NCBI RefSeq assembly: GCF_037176765.1
Contig: NC_090023.1
Span: 170,917,006 to 170,981,005 of the forward strand
DNA length: 64,000 nucleotides
Source of the DNA: Anolis sagrei
Taxonomy: Eukaryota; Chordata; Lepidosauria; Squamata; Anolidae
Direction: 5' to 3'
Position numbers and translations under genes: made by a program. Numbering within the stretch: position 1 is the first letter of the stretch; every line of letters starts with the position of its first letter. Of the stretch, positions 1 to 9,967 are shown piece by piece. The notes beneath the pieces were generated by a model. It had not been told where the DNA came from. It did no database searches and saw only the letters and a program-made list of their open reading frames with translations.

Positions 1-196
1 TAATTTTAACAAATATAAACTTATTAGTATTTCAATGGGAAGTGTAAGCCTGCTTTTGGCTGATGAGATAGAATTGTTGTTGTTGTTGTTGTGTGCTTTC
101 AAGTCATTTCAGACGTAAGTTGACCCTGAGCGAGGGCCGGGTTAATGACCTTGGAGGGCTGTATTTGGCCCTCGGGCCTTAGTTTGAGGACCCCTG
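1..196 (-). mobile_element. non-autonomous hAT element, one end only
   Basis: The right end (TTTGAGGACCCCTG at 183-196) matches in inverted orientation the left end of the complete copy at 44166-45438, including the 'ggccctcgggcc' and 'gttgaccctgag' tracts. The element enters from outside the window. It contains a stretch (about 75-130) resembling the 3' tail of Bov-B-type SINEs. No protein is encoded. Confidence 0.7.
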
Positions 197-880
197 GTTT
201 AAGCCTAGGAATCAACTATAGTCCCTAGATTTAAATATTATTTTTTTCTCCTTTGAAGAAAGTAACAAAGTCTGGTTAAACTTCATTTGTATTCAACTTT
301 TTTCTTGTCAACTCCCCCCCCCCCCCCCAATTTGATTCACTGCGATTACTTCGACACACACTTAGAAAGTGTTCAGTTTCCAGTCTTTCTGTTTGTATGA
401 AATTCATGAGTACAGGTGCAGAAGTGGAAATATTCCTGAATGTAGTATGCCTACATTGAGGGCTGGCTTTGACCTGTTCCCTGTTTAACCACCTCCTCTT
501 GCACTTCTAAACTCCAAGGTTCACATTTTCTAGGAAGTCACCATTGTGGTTTTCCACCCTTTTAGAAATAAATTGCACACATGCTTCAGAGTTTTCTGCC
601 TTCATCCATCCCTAAATTAGAATTAACACTGCAGTTTCCCTTTGATAGATAATAAAGCACACATTTTGTCGTCTACCTACTAACAGATGAGAACCTTGCG
701 TGGCACGTTTGGCTGTTTCCTGTTTACTCACACTTTCACCGCATGGTAAAAGTAGATTGATGATCAGACTTTCCAGTTCTTGCCATTTGTTATAAATTAA
801 TTTATTATAAATTTATAGATTTCTTTTTGTATAATGCACAATTTTTATATAATGCGCCATTAAAAGAAAAGATTGCTGAA
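197..880. other. no gene or known repeat seen
   Basis: AT-rich sequence with a C homopolymer at about 315-328 and no convincing coding potential or recognisable repeat family. It may be old unique intergenic DNA. Confidence 0.5.
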
Positions 881-882
881 CA

Positions 883-2070
883 ATAAAGAATTGCGGGGAA
901 TGCCGTGGATGTAGCGTACCTAGATTTCAGTAAGGCCTTTGACAAGGTCCCCCATGACCTTCTGGCAAACAAACTAGTCCAATGTGGGCTAGGCAAAACT
1001 ACGGTGAGGTGGATCTGTAATTGGTTAAATGGATGAACCCAGAGGGTGCTCACTAATGCTTCCTCTTCATCCTGGAAAGAAGTGACAAGTGGAGTGCCGC
1101 AGTGTTCCGTCCTGGGCCCGGTCCTGTTCAACATCTTTATTAATGACTTAGATGAAGGGCTAGAAGGCAGGATCAAGTTTGCAGACGACACCAAATTGGG
1201 AGGGATAGCCAATACTCCAGAGGACAGGAGCAGGATTCAAAACGATCTTGACAGATTAGAGAGATGGGCCAAAACTAACAAAATGAAGTTCAACAGGGAC
1301 AAATGCAAGATACTCCACTTTGGCAGGAAAAACGAAATGCAAAGATACAGAATGGGGGACAATGCCTGGCTCAAGAGCAGTACATGTGAAAAAGATCTTG
1401 GAGTCCTCGTGGACAACAAGTTAAACATGAGCCAACACTGTGATGTGGCGGCAAAAAAAGCCAATGGGATTTTGGCCTGCATCAAGAGGAGCATAGTGTC
1501 TAGGTCCAGGGAAGTAATGCTACCCCTCTATTCTGCTTTGGTTAGACCACATCTGGAATATTGTGTCCAATTCTGGGCACCACAATTCAAGAAAGATATT
1601 GTCAAGCTGGAATGTGTCCAGAGGAGAGCGACTAAAATGATAAAGGGTCTGGAGAACAAGCCCTATGAGGAGCAGCTTAAGGAGCTGGGCATGTTTAGCC
1701 TGAAGAAGAGAAGGCTGAGAGGGGATATGATAGCCATGTATAAATATGTGAGAGGAAGCCACAGGGAGGAGGGAGCAAGCTTGTTTTCTGCTTCCCTGGA
1801 GACTAGGACGCGGAACAATGGCTTCAAACTATAAGAAAGGAGATTCCATCTGAACATGAGGAAGAACTTCCTGACTGGGAGAGCCGTTCAGCAGTGGAAC
1901 TCTCTGCCCCGGAGTGTGGTGGAGGCTCCTTCTTTGGAAGCTTTTAAACAGAGGCTGGATGGCCATCTGTCAGGGGTGATTTGAATGCAATATTCCTGCT
2001 TCTTGGCAGAATGGGGTTGGACTGGATGGCCCATGAGGTCTCTTCCAACTCTATGATTCTATTATTCTAA
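883..2070 (+). mobile_element. CR1 LINE, 5'-truncated, RT to 3' end
   Basis: Chicken-repeat-1 family non-LTR retrotransposon. The frame encodes the palm and thumb of the reverse transcriptase: FSKAFDKVPHDLL near 920-960, GVPQ-S-LGP, then FADDTKLGG (the catalytic box in CR1 form) near 1179-1205, followed by the C-terminal LDYCV/LEYC-QFWAP and [13 protein letters not shown] region. The main open stretch is 1046-1834 (262 residues). The 3' UTR carries 'ggttggactggatggcccatgaggtct' as two recognisable pieces and ends in the CR1 hallmark 'tctatgattctat'. It is not autonomous because the endonuclease part is absent. Confidence 0.9.
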
Positions 2071-2450
2071 GAGAAATAAGTACATCCCATAACAGTGTCT
2101 CAGCTAGACTATTTGGCTGCTCTTCCTTTTGCTGACAGAAGCAAAACTGCCAAAGGATCTTGTATAGAAACCTCCTGGTGTTGCGTAGTTTGCTAAAAAT
2201 ATTCCAGACTGTATCAGACATCTAATTCCAGGGAGACTCCTTATGGTGCTTGAGCTTCCATTGAAGGCTGCCATAACACGCTGGTCAAAGACTACAGTTG
2301 TAGCAGAAGGAACCCAGACAGGAGAGAGAAATTGTAGGCATAAATAGATAGTTTTCACAATGATACCCTGCTAGCTTGTTCCAACCAACATTTACCTGTG
2401 AACTTGTAATTAACTTGCCTCTTAATCATCCTGCTTCTATACTGTGCTGT

Positions 2451-2643
2451 CTTGCGTGGACTGTATACTTTCTACAGGAATGACGAGTACATGGTAGCAA
2501 GTGGTATTATTGAGTCTCTCATTGTCACTTCCCACTCCCTCAATCTACATCCCCATTGTAATGCTGAGAACATTGTGGAGGGCACCTTGTTCCAGGGCAG
2601 AGAGTTCCACTGCTGAACGGCTCTCACAGTCAGGAAGTTCTTC
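2451..2643 (-). repeat. arm A of a 193-bp inverted duplication
   Basis: Almost identical, in reverse complement, to 3661-3853. About 63 bp at its right side is CR1 3' sequence and the other 130 bp is not CR1. It is followed directly by an L2 tail. Confidence 0.85.
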
Positions 2644-2647
2644 AAAT

Positions 2648-2855
2648 TGAATGATTTGACAATGGAACTGGACAATGCTTGATAATAATGAGACGCTAAT
2701 GATGTTGTTTTTCTTGCTTTTGTGGTATATTATGCTGTTTAATGTTTTAATCTATATTATGTTTTTATGTGTACTTATTTGTTGGAAACCGCCTTGATTC
2801 GCCGATTGGCTGAGAAAGGCGGTATACAAATACAGTAAATAAATAAATAAATACG
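2648..2855 (+). mobile_element. L2-type LINE, 3' tail
   Basis: Non-coding 3' end with 'aaaccgccttgattcgcc', 'gctgagaaaggcggtata' and a terminal (aaat)n, the usual end of the L2 copies in this window. The coding part is missing. Confidence 0.75.
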
Positions 2856-2892
2856 AGTCTAATAGTCTAAAGCAGACAGAGATTTGGGCAAC

Positions 2893-4031
2893 TGTATTGG
2901 AACAAGGTCCCCCATCACCTTCTGGCAAACAAACTAGTCCAATGTGGGCTAGGCAAAACTGCAGTGAGGTGGATCTGTGATTGGTTACATGGACCAACCC
3001 AGAGGGTGCTCACCAATGCTTCCTCTTCATCTTGGAAAGAAGTGACGGGCGGAGTGCCGCAGGGTTCCATCCTGGGCCCGGTCCTGTTCAACATCTTTAT
3101 TAATGACTTAGATGAAGGGTTAGAAGGCATGATCATCAAGTTTGCAGACGACACCAAATTGGGAGGGATAGCCAATACTCCAGAGGACAGGAGCAGGATC
3201 CAAAACGATCTTGACAGACTAGAGAGGTGGGCCAAAACTAACAAAATGAAGTTCAACAGGGACAAATGCAAGATACTCCACTTAGGCAGGAAAAACGAAA
3301 TGCAAAGATACAGAATGGGGGACAATGCCTGGCTCGAGTGCAGTATGTGTGAAAAAGATCTTGGAGTCCTCATGGACAGCATGAGCCAACAATGTGATGT
3401 GGTGGCAAAAAAAGCCAATGGGATTTTGTCCTGCATCAATAGGAGCATAGTGTCTAGATCTAAGGAAGTAATGCTACCCCCCTATTCCGCCTTGGTTAGA
3501 CCACACCTGGAATATTGTGTCCAATTCTGGGCACCATAATTGAAGAGAGATATTGACAAGCTGGAATGTGTCCAGAGGAGGGCGACTCTGCTTCCCTGGA
3601 GACGAGGACACGGAACAATGGCTTCAAACTACAACAAAGGAGATTCCATCTGAACATGAGGAAGAACGTCCTGACTGTGAGAGCCGTTCAGCAGTGGAAC
3701 TCTCTGCCCTGGAACAAGGTGCCCTCCACAATGTTCTCAGCATTACAATGGGGATGTAGATTGAGGGAGTGGGAAGTGACAATGAGAGACTCAATAATAC
3801 CACTTGCTACCATGTACTCGTCATTCCTGTAGAAAGTATACAGTCCACGCAAGACTCTCTTCCTCGGAGTGTGGTGGAGGCTCCTTCTTTGGAAGCTTTT
3901 AAGCAGAGGCTGGATGTCCATCTGTCAGGGGTGATTTGAATGCAATATTCCTGCTTCTTGGCAGGGGGTTGGACTGGATGGCCCATGAGGTCTCTTCCAA
4001 CTCTTTGATTCTATGATTCTATGATTCTATG
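2893..4031 (+). mobile_element. CR1 LINE, 5'-truncated and rearranged
   Basis: Same family as the copy at 883-2070, starting at DKVPH-LLANK and carrying FADDTKLGG (about 3140-3165). It lacks the segment between the ATTCAAGAGAGAT region and the 'gcttccctggagac' region (junction near 3590), and it carries about 150 bp of foreign sequence at 3712-3862, which is the non-CR1 part of the inverted duplication. The 3' end is (attctatg)n at 4012-4031, typical of CR1. Confidence 0.88.
3661..3853 (+). repeat. arm B of a 193-bp inverted duplication
   Basis: Inverted partner of 2451-2643. It sits inside the CR1 copy and interrupts the normal CR1 text 'ctctgcccc|ggagtgtgg'. I see only one or two mismatches over the full arm. 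Confidence 0.85.
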
Positions 4032-4042
4032 AATTTTCTATA

Positions 4043-4272
4043 TTAGCTACTCTGCATTGGTAAACGCTTGCTCGAACAGACATGTTTTAACTTGCATCCG
4101 AAATGTTAAGAGGGAGGGAGCAAATCTGATCTCCCTAGGGAGGGCGTTCCATAGCTGAGGGGCCACCACTGAGAAGGCCCTGTCTCTCGTCCCCGCCAAA
4201 CGTACTTGTGACGATGGCAGGACAGAGAGCAAGGGCCTCCTCAGATGATCTTAAAGTCCTCGATGGTTCGTA
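4043..4272 (-). mobile_element. L2-type LINE fragment
   Basis: On the minus strand it reads SSQVRLAGTRDRAFSVVAPQLWNALPREIR--PSLLTFRMQVKTCLFEQAF, the conserved C-terminus of the L2 reverse transcriptase protein. The 5' part is missing and the Penelope-like element follows at once. Confidence 0.8.
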
Positions 4273-5206
4273 AGAAAAAATAGAAGCACCATTAAAGCCT
4301 TGTCAGACCATGCAAAAAGTATCTGCGAACCCCACCTCCTCAAGATGAACTGAACCACCTAAACTGGGCTCCACCTAAGACATCAGAAGAGCTGCAAGAC
4401 CGAGAACAAACCACGAGAGTAAATCCACCCAGTGGAAAAGTTTTCTTGCCATACATCAAGGGAACCACTGACCGCATAGGGAAGCTGATGAGGAAACATA
4501 ACATACAAACTATCTACAGACCCAACAAGAAAATCCAACAAATGCTCCATTCAGCAAAGGACAAGAGGGATCCTCTCACTTTTGCAGGAGTCTATAGTAT
4601 ACCATGCAGCTATGGGCAAGTCTACCACCAAATGCAGCATTGCCCAACATGAATCGAGGAACATGAAAGGCACTGCAGACTAACTCAGCCAGAGAAGTCA
4701 GCCATAGCAGAGCATCTGACGAATCTACCTGAGCATAACATATTATTTGAGAACACAGAAATGCTGGACCACTCTAACAACCACCATGCCAGACTACACA
4801 GAGAAGCCACTAAAATCCATAAGCATGTGGACAATTTCAACAGAAAGGAGGAAACCATGAAAATGAACAAAATCTGGCTACCAGTATTAAAAAACTCTAA
4901 AATTACAACAGCAAAACAACATCCAAACACAGGGAAACTCCAGAGAGGAAACAATCAGGGACAGCTAATCACCTCTCAACAAAAGATTCCCCAAGGAACT
5001 AACAAGCCACACCAAAAAACTGCCAGGCCATCAAATGCTAATCATGGTGGCCAACTGAAACATTCACACCTATCTCTAACAGACAAGAGTTTTTTCTCCC
5101 AGCCTGGACATTCCATAGATATATAAACCTCACTTGCCTAGTTTCCAACAGACCTCACAACCTCTGAGGATGCTTGCCAGGCGAAACGTCAGGAGATAAT
5201 GCCTCC
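4273..5206 (+). mobile_element. Penelope-like element, GIY-YIG part
   Basis: The frames encode FLPYIKGTTDRIGKLMRKHNI, then GVYSIPC-YGQVY (the GIY-YIG endonuclease core), EH-RHCRLTQPEKSAIAEHL, NILFENTEMLD and HARLHREA-KIHKH. This series is diagnostic of Penelope-like retroelements, in which a GIY-YIG nuclease follows the reverse transcriptase. The frame is disrupted between the GIY-YIG core and the EH motif, so this copy is dead. Downstream lies the terminal segment 'ggcgaaacgtcaggaga', interrupted by a SPIN at 5207 and resuming at 6335. Confidence 0.85.
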
Positions 5207-6334
5207 CAGTGGTTCTCAACCTTCCTAATGCCGCGACCCCTTAGTACAGTTCCCCATGTTGTGGTGACCCCCAACCATAACATTTTCATTGCAACTTCGT
5301 AAATGTAATTTTGCTACTGTTAGGAATTGTAATGTAAATATCTGATATGCCGGATGTATTTTCAAATCCCAAATACCCAATATGCCCAAATTTGAATACT
5401 GGTGGGGTTGGGGGATTGATTTTGTCATTTGGGAGCTGTAGTGGCTGGGATTTATAGTTCACCTACAATCAAAGAGCATTCTGAACACCACCAATGATGG
5501 AATTGAACCAAACTTGGCACACAGAACTCCCTTGACCAAGAGAAAATACTGGGAGGATCTGGTGGACATTGACCTTGAATTTTTGGAGTTGTAGTTCACC
5601 TACATCCAGAGAGCACTGTAGACTCAAACAATGATGGAATTGAACCAAACTTGGCACACAGAACTCCCTTGACCAAGAGAAAATACTGGGAGGATCTGGT
5701 GGACATTGACCTTGAATTTTTGGAGTTGTAGTTCACCTACATCCAGAGAGCACTGTAGACTCAAACAATGATGGAATTGAACCAAACTTGGCACACAGAA
5801 CTCCCTTGACCAAGAAAAAATACTGGGAGGATCTGGTGGACATTGACCTTGAATTTTTGGAGTTGTAGTTCACCTACATCCAGAGAGCACTGTAGACTCA
5901 AACAATGATGGAATTGAACCAAACTTGGCACACAGAACTCCCTTGACCAAGAGAAAATACTGGGAGGATCTGGTGGACATTGATCCTGAATTTTTGGAGT
6001 TGTAGTTCACCTACATCCAGAGAACACTGTGGAGTCAAACAATGAAGGATCTGGACCAAACTTGGCACGAATACTCAATATGCTGAAATGTGAACACTGA
6101 AGGAGTTTGAGAAAAATAGACCTTAACATTTGGGAGTTGTAGTTGCTGGGATTTATAGTTCACCTACAATGAAATAACATTCTGAACCCCACCAACGACA
6201 GAATTGGACCAAACTTCCCACACAGAACCCATGACCAACAGAAAATACTATGTTTTCTGATGGTCTTTGGTGACCCCTCTGACACCCCCTCGCGACCCCC
6301 ACAGGGGTTCCGACCCCCAGGTTGAGAAACACTG
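5207..6334 (+). mobile_element. SPIN-type hAT transposon, non-autonomous
   Basis: Terminal inverted repeats are cagtggttctcaacctt and gttgagaaacactg, followed inward by the SPIN hallmarks 'ccgcgacccc' at the left and 'gaccccctcgcgacccc' at the right. SPIN is a hAT family known for horizontal transfer among tetrapods. The interior is not transposase but a diverged repeat module, including a 137-bp array at 5493-6040. It sits in the Penelope terminal segment. The right flank is 'ttctagaa', and the left duplication is no longer readable. Confidence 0.9.
5493..6040 (+). repeat. tandem array, four units of 137 bp
   Basis: Unit starts (the 'aatgatggaattg' phase) fall at 5493, 5630, 5767 and 5904, with a diverged fifth start at 6041. 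The spacing is exactly 137 bp each time and the units are nearly identical, so the expansion is recent compared with the flanking, diverged monomers. Confidence 0.92.
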
Positions 6335-6411
6335 TTCTAGAACATGGCCATACAGCCTGAAAAAATCTACGACAACCCAGTGATTTCAGCCATGAAAGCC
6401 TTCAACAATAC
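6335..6411 (+). mobile_element. Penelope-like element, terminal piece
   Basis: Continuation of the element at 4273-5206 after the SPIN: 'ctagaacatggccatacag' through 'catgaaagccttcaacaat', which is the usual outer end of this family in the window. Confidence 0.8.
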
Positions 6412-6507
6412 ATAGAACACAGTACTCTTCGAACATGCAGTTTTGTGCAGTTAAATGATATCAAAGTAGTGCTTTCAAGTTGAAATGAATAACTTTTAAT
6501 ATCATGA

Positions 6508-6668
6508 CACTGAGGTCCCTTCTACACTGTGCTGATATTAAGGATCTGATCCCAGGTTATCTGCTTTGAACTGGATTATATGAGTTTCCACTGCCAGATA
6601 ATCTGGGATAATCAGATAATCTGAGATCAGATCCTGGGATATAAGGACAGTGTAGAAGGGGCCTGAGA
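6508..6668. mobile_element. short palindromic MITE
   Basis: The ends are inverted copies of each other ('aggtcccttctacactg' and 'cagtgtagaaggggcct') and enclose internal palindromic tracts such as 'ccagataatctggg'. It has no coding capacity. A related but diverged element lies at 47518-47675. Superfamily not determined. Confidence 0.65.
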
Positions 6669-7227
6669 TCTCTTTTTGCCATAAGCCTTTGCATCTATGA
6701 AATAGTTTACCTGGTAAAAACAAAATCCCTTTTAATTTTTTTCTGTGTAAACGTCACATGTATTTATTTCTCATTTAAACATATTAAGATTGGAACGGAA
6801 TACAACTTTCAATGTCTTTAAGGTGTAACTGACTACTTTCCCGACTCCAAAATCAGCACTTCCGTTACTCAGTAATTGAAGTTCCCTCTGAATCAGAGAC
6901 TTGGGAAATTGTAAGTTCGCTTGGATGTAAAAGAGGTCTTTGAAGGGAAGACACAAAATAATTATACATTGACTGAGTGAAATTAACTGTTTAACTATCA
7001 CAAGGCTGCAAAATTAAAGATCATAATAACTTCTTTAAAATGTCTGCTAGATTTATGGGAATTATAGATCCAAAAATGACCTAAAATTTCCACCACCACA
7101 TACAGCCGCCCCCCCCCCCCCACTTTGATATTTTAATATTGTAATATGTGGCTGAATGAAATGAGAAGAGGCTTATTTTTTTTTAATCTGAAACAGGACC
7201 AGGAACGTTTTCTACTTGAGATTTTGG
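6669..7227. other. no gene recognised
   Basis: AT-rich sequence with a C homopolymer at about 7109-7121. I see no family match and no exon-like frame. Confidence 0.45.
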
Positions 7228-7235
7228 AATATCTG

Positions 7236-8640
7236 CAGAGGCGGCCCTAGGTAATTTTCAACGGTAAGCAAACAGTATTTTCGCGCCCTCCCGCCCCTCA
7301 ACCAATCATTGATATATATTTTCTGTTCATCGTGGGAGTTCTGTGTGCCATATTTGGTGGTTCAATTCCATCATTGGTGGAGTTCAGAATGCTCTTTGAT
7401 TTTAGGTGAACTATACATCCCAGTAACTACAACTCGCATATGTCAAGGTCTATTTTCCCCCAAGAGCACCTCAAGAGCGCCCCTGGGCAAAATCAACTAT
7501 ACTGCAAATGCTTACTTTGCATAATGGGTTGAGCTGCCCCTGGGGGGAGGTCAAGCAGCACCCCTCCCCCTCTTAGTCTCTCTCTCTCTCCCCCTTAAGG
7601 GGGAGGAGGAGGTCAAGCAGTACCCCTCTCTCTTTCTGTCTCTCTCTCCTCCTCCCCTCCCCATAAGGGAAAGAGGGAGGAGGGGGTCAAGCAACACCCA
7701 CTCCCTCTCCCTCTGTCTCTGTGTCTCTCCCCCCCTCCCCTCCGAGGCACACTCCCCTTTTGTCCCCCCTTCCCTTCTCACACGCGAAGGCATCCACTCG
7801 CCCACCCGCCCATCCACTCGCGCTCCACCTGCCTCGCGCTCCTCTCCTCTCCCCAATCCGTGGGTGGGCCAGGAGTCGGAGCCGCCGCGCCGCACTTGCT
7901 CCCTTGCCTGGCCCGCTTCAGGGCCAGAGGCGTGTCTGAAGACTCCAGCGTGCACACCAAAAGTCGCCTCTTCTCCTGACGTTCTCCTCAGCTATTGGGA
8001 CCAAGAGAGAGAGAGAGAGAGAGAGAGAGCCCTTCTGGCTGGAGGTGTCTCCCACCTCTGCTCCCTCCTTTGTTTTTGTGCCTACCTTCAGAAAAGGCGG
8101 GCCTCTCTGGAGGGGCTCTCTCTCTCTCTTGGTCCCAATAGCTGAGGAGAAAGTCAGGAAAAGAGGCGACTTTTGGTGCGCACGCTGGGGTCTTCAGACA
8201 CGTCTCCGGACCCGAAGCGGGCCAGGCAAGGGAGCAAGTGCGGCGTGGTGGCTCCACCCCTTGGCTCTCCCGCGGATTGGGGAGAGGAGAGGAGCGCAAG
8301 GCGGGTGGAGCCACGGGGGCTTGGGAAAGGGAGCCGGTCATGGGGAAGGGATCGAACGCGGAGAACGATTGAGTGCCGGCTCTGTGCATGCACCCGGTGG
8401 CCGGGTGAAGCAGGAACGAGAGGGGCTAGGTGAGGCTCAAGGGCCCGGCCCCTTCGGGAAGAGGATCGCCCGGCAGCGAGGCAAGGAAGCCGAGGCTCCC
8501 CCCGGACTGCTAGGGCTGTTGTGAGCCGAGGAGGCGCTCCTCAAGTGGCGATCGAGGGGCATTTACAGAGGCGCCTCTGCGCCCCTGGCAAAAAAGTGTA
8601 CCGCAACCGCTTACTTTGCGTAATGGACAAGCCGCCCCTG
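7236..8640. mobile_element. hAT transposon with GC-rich foldback cargo
   Basis: The ends are cagaggcggcc (7236) and gccgcccctg (to 8640), and the 8-bp target duplication AATATCTG is perfect at 7228-7235 and 8641-8648. The left 300 bp is the shared 'gtgaactata' module. The rest is pyrimidine-rich and GC-rich sequence, including a foldback with about 200-bp arms (7823-8027 and 8116-8310). No transposase is encoded, so it is non-autonomous. Two short relatives lie at 19888-20185 and 43400-43668. Confidence 0.88.
7823..8310. repeat. long inverted repeat, arms of about 200 bp
   Basis: The left arm 7823-8027 runs from 'ctccacctgcctcgcgctcc' to (ga)n. The right arm 8116-8310 is its reverse complement, from (ct)n and 'cttggtcccaatagctgagg' to 'gagcgcaaggcgggtggag'. 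The loop is about 90 bp. The arms are rich in CpG, unlike the AT-rich surroundings. Confidence 0.85.
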
Positions 8641-8648
8641 AATATCTG

Positions 8649-9010
8649 ACTTGGCATATACCATATGCCTTCCACCAATTCACAGATTCTCAATCTCTCT
8701 TCAGACTCCTTTCTCACAAATACAATGGGGATGAGGCTTTTGGGGAGACCAAATTTGTGAAATGGCAGGAGGTGTGGAGTCACACTGAGCACTACACTTC
8801 AATCCTGCCATTTCACAAAACTTTATTCTCTCTCCAGCCTCATGTCTAGTTTATGTATGAACAGTCCAGCTGGAGAGAGACTAAAGACCTGAAAGACAAC
8901 CAGGAGCACCACAGATGCCACTTCAAAAGCAAAATTGGCAACTGCTGGCAAAAGTTTCACATTTTGGAGATTTCATGTTTGTTATTTATATTGAAATCTA
9001 TATATATAAC
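8649..9010. other. no gene recognised
   Basis: No family match and no exon-like frame. It contains the short sequence 'tttgtgaaatggcagga' and its near-complement about 60 bp later, a weak hairpin. Confidence 0.4.
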
Positions 9011-9017
9011 AAACATC

Positions 9018-9512
9018 CCGCCTCGGAGTTTAAGATCTTCTGGGGAGGCCCTGCTCTCAGCCCCACCTCTATCACAAGTGAGATTGGTGGGGATGAGAAG
9101 CAGGGCCTTCTCGGTGGTGGCCTCTCACCTGTGGAATTCACTCCCCGGGGAAATTAGGTCATCGACATCCCTCCTCTCTTTTAGAAGAAAATTAAAAACA
9201 TGGATTTGGGTACCAGGTGTTTGGGTAACCTGGCAGATAGATAAAGGACAATGACAACTAGAATTGATAGGAACTGACAATGTGGAATGAATTTATGGAT
9301 TCTGAGCTGGCAAACATTGAGCATGAGATTGGTGTTATTGATTGTGATGTATAATTGATTATTTTAACTGTTTATAATTGTTTTAATTGCTGTTTATATA
9401 TGTTTTATTTGTACTGTTGTGTAGGCATCCAATTGTGCCTTTTGTAAGCCGCCCTGAGTCCCCCCTCGGGGTTGAGAAGGGTGGGGTAGAAATACGCGAA
9501 ATAAATAAATCA
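9018..9512 (+). mobile_element. L2-type LINE, 3' part
   Basis: Encodes SGEALLS, GGDEKQGL/RAFSVVASHLWNSLPGEIRSSTSLLSFRRKLKTW across two frames, so it is broken by a frameshift. The 3' UTR follows with 'gtaagccgccctgagtccc', 'ggttgagaagggtggggta' and (aaat)n. Confidence 0.82.
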
Positions 9513-9945
9513 ATGTATCTATATAGGTGATTTCCAAGATGGCACCCACTTTCAGAGAGCACTGTGACTCCCACCAATGATGGATCTGGACCATACTTGG
9601 TCCACAGACCTCACATGACCTCAGTGAGCTCAGTTGATCATGCTGGGTAAGAGTGCCAAGTTTGGTCAAGATTCATCATTGGTTGGGTTCAGAGTGTTCT
9701 CTGGATGTGAGTGAACTATAACTCCCAACATTCAAGGTCAATTCCTTCCAAACCCCCAGTATTCAGAGTTGGTCACATTGGGTACATGTGGCAAATTTGG
9801 TTGAGAAATGTTGTTGGCAGGAGTCATAGGGTTCTCTGGTGTGCAGTGAACTATAACTCTGCAAATCCAGGGTCAATCCCCCCAAACCCCTCCAGCATTT
9901 TTGCTCTGAGTGGATGTTGAAGAAGAAGTGCATGCGCTATTAAAT
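9513..9945. repeat. diverged copy of the shared module
   Basis: Contains 'agagagcactgtgactcccaccaatgatgg', 'tctggaccatacttgg' and 'gtgaactataactccca' (shown as separate tracts), the motifs shared by Helitron and SPIN interiors. The left edge 'tctatatagg' resembles a Helitron 5' end, but no 3' hairpin end is seen. Confidence 0.5.
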
Positions 9946-9967
9946 CATGCAATAACACTATGTTCCT

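Noticed and set aside
5493-6040. CRISPR-like array
   Set aside because: The repeats are contiguous 137-bp units without unique spacers, in a eukaryotic transposon.
7551-8524. Long overlapping frames rich in R, E, G and P on both strands
   Set aside because: They arise from the GC-rich foldback and (ga)n/(ct)n tracts inside a hAT. Low complexity, no start context, and similar frames on both strands.
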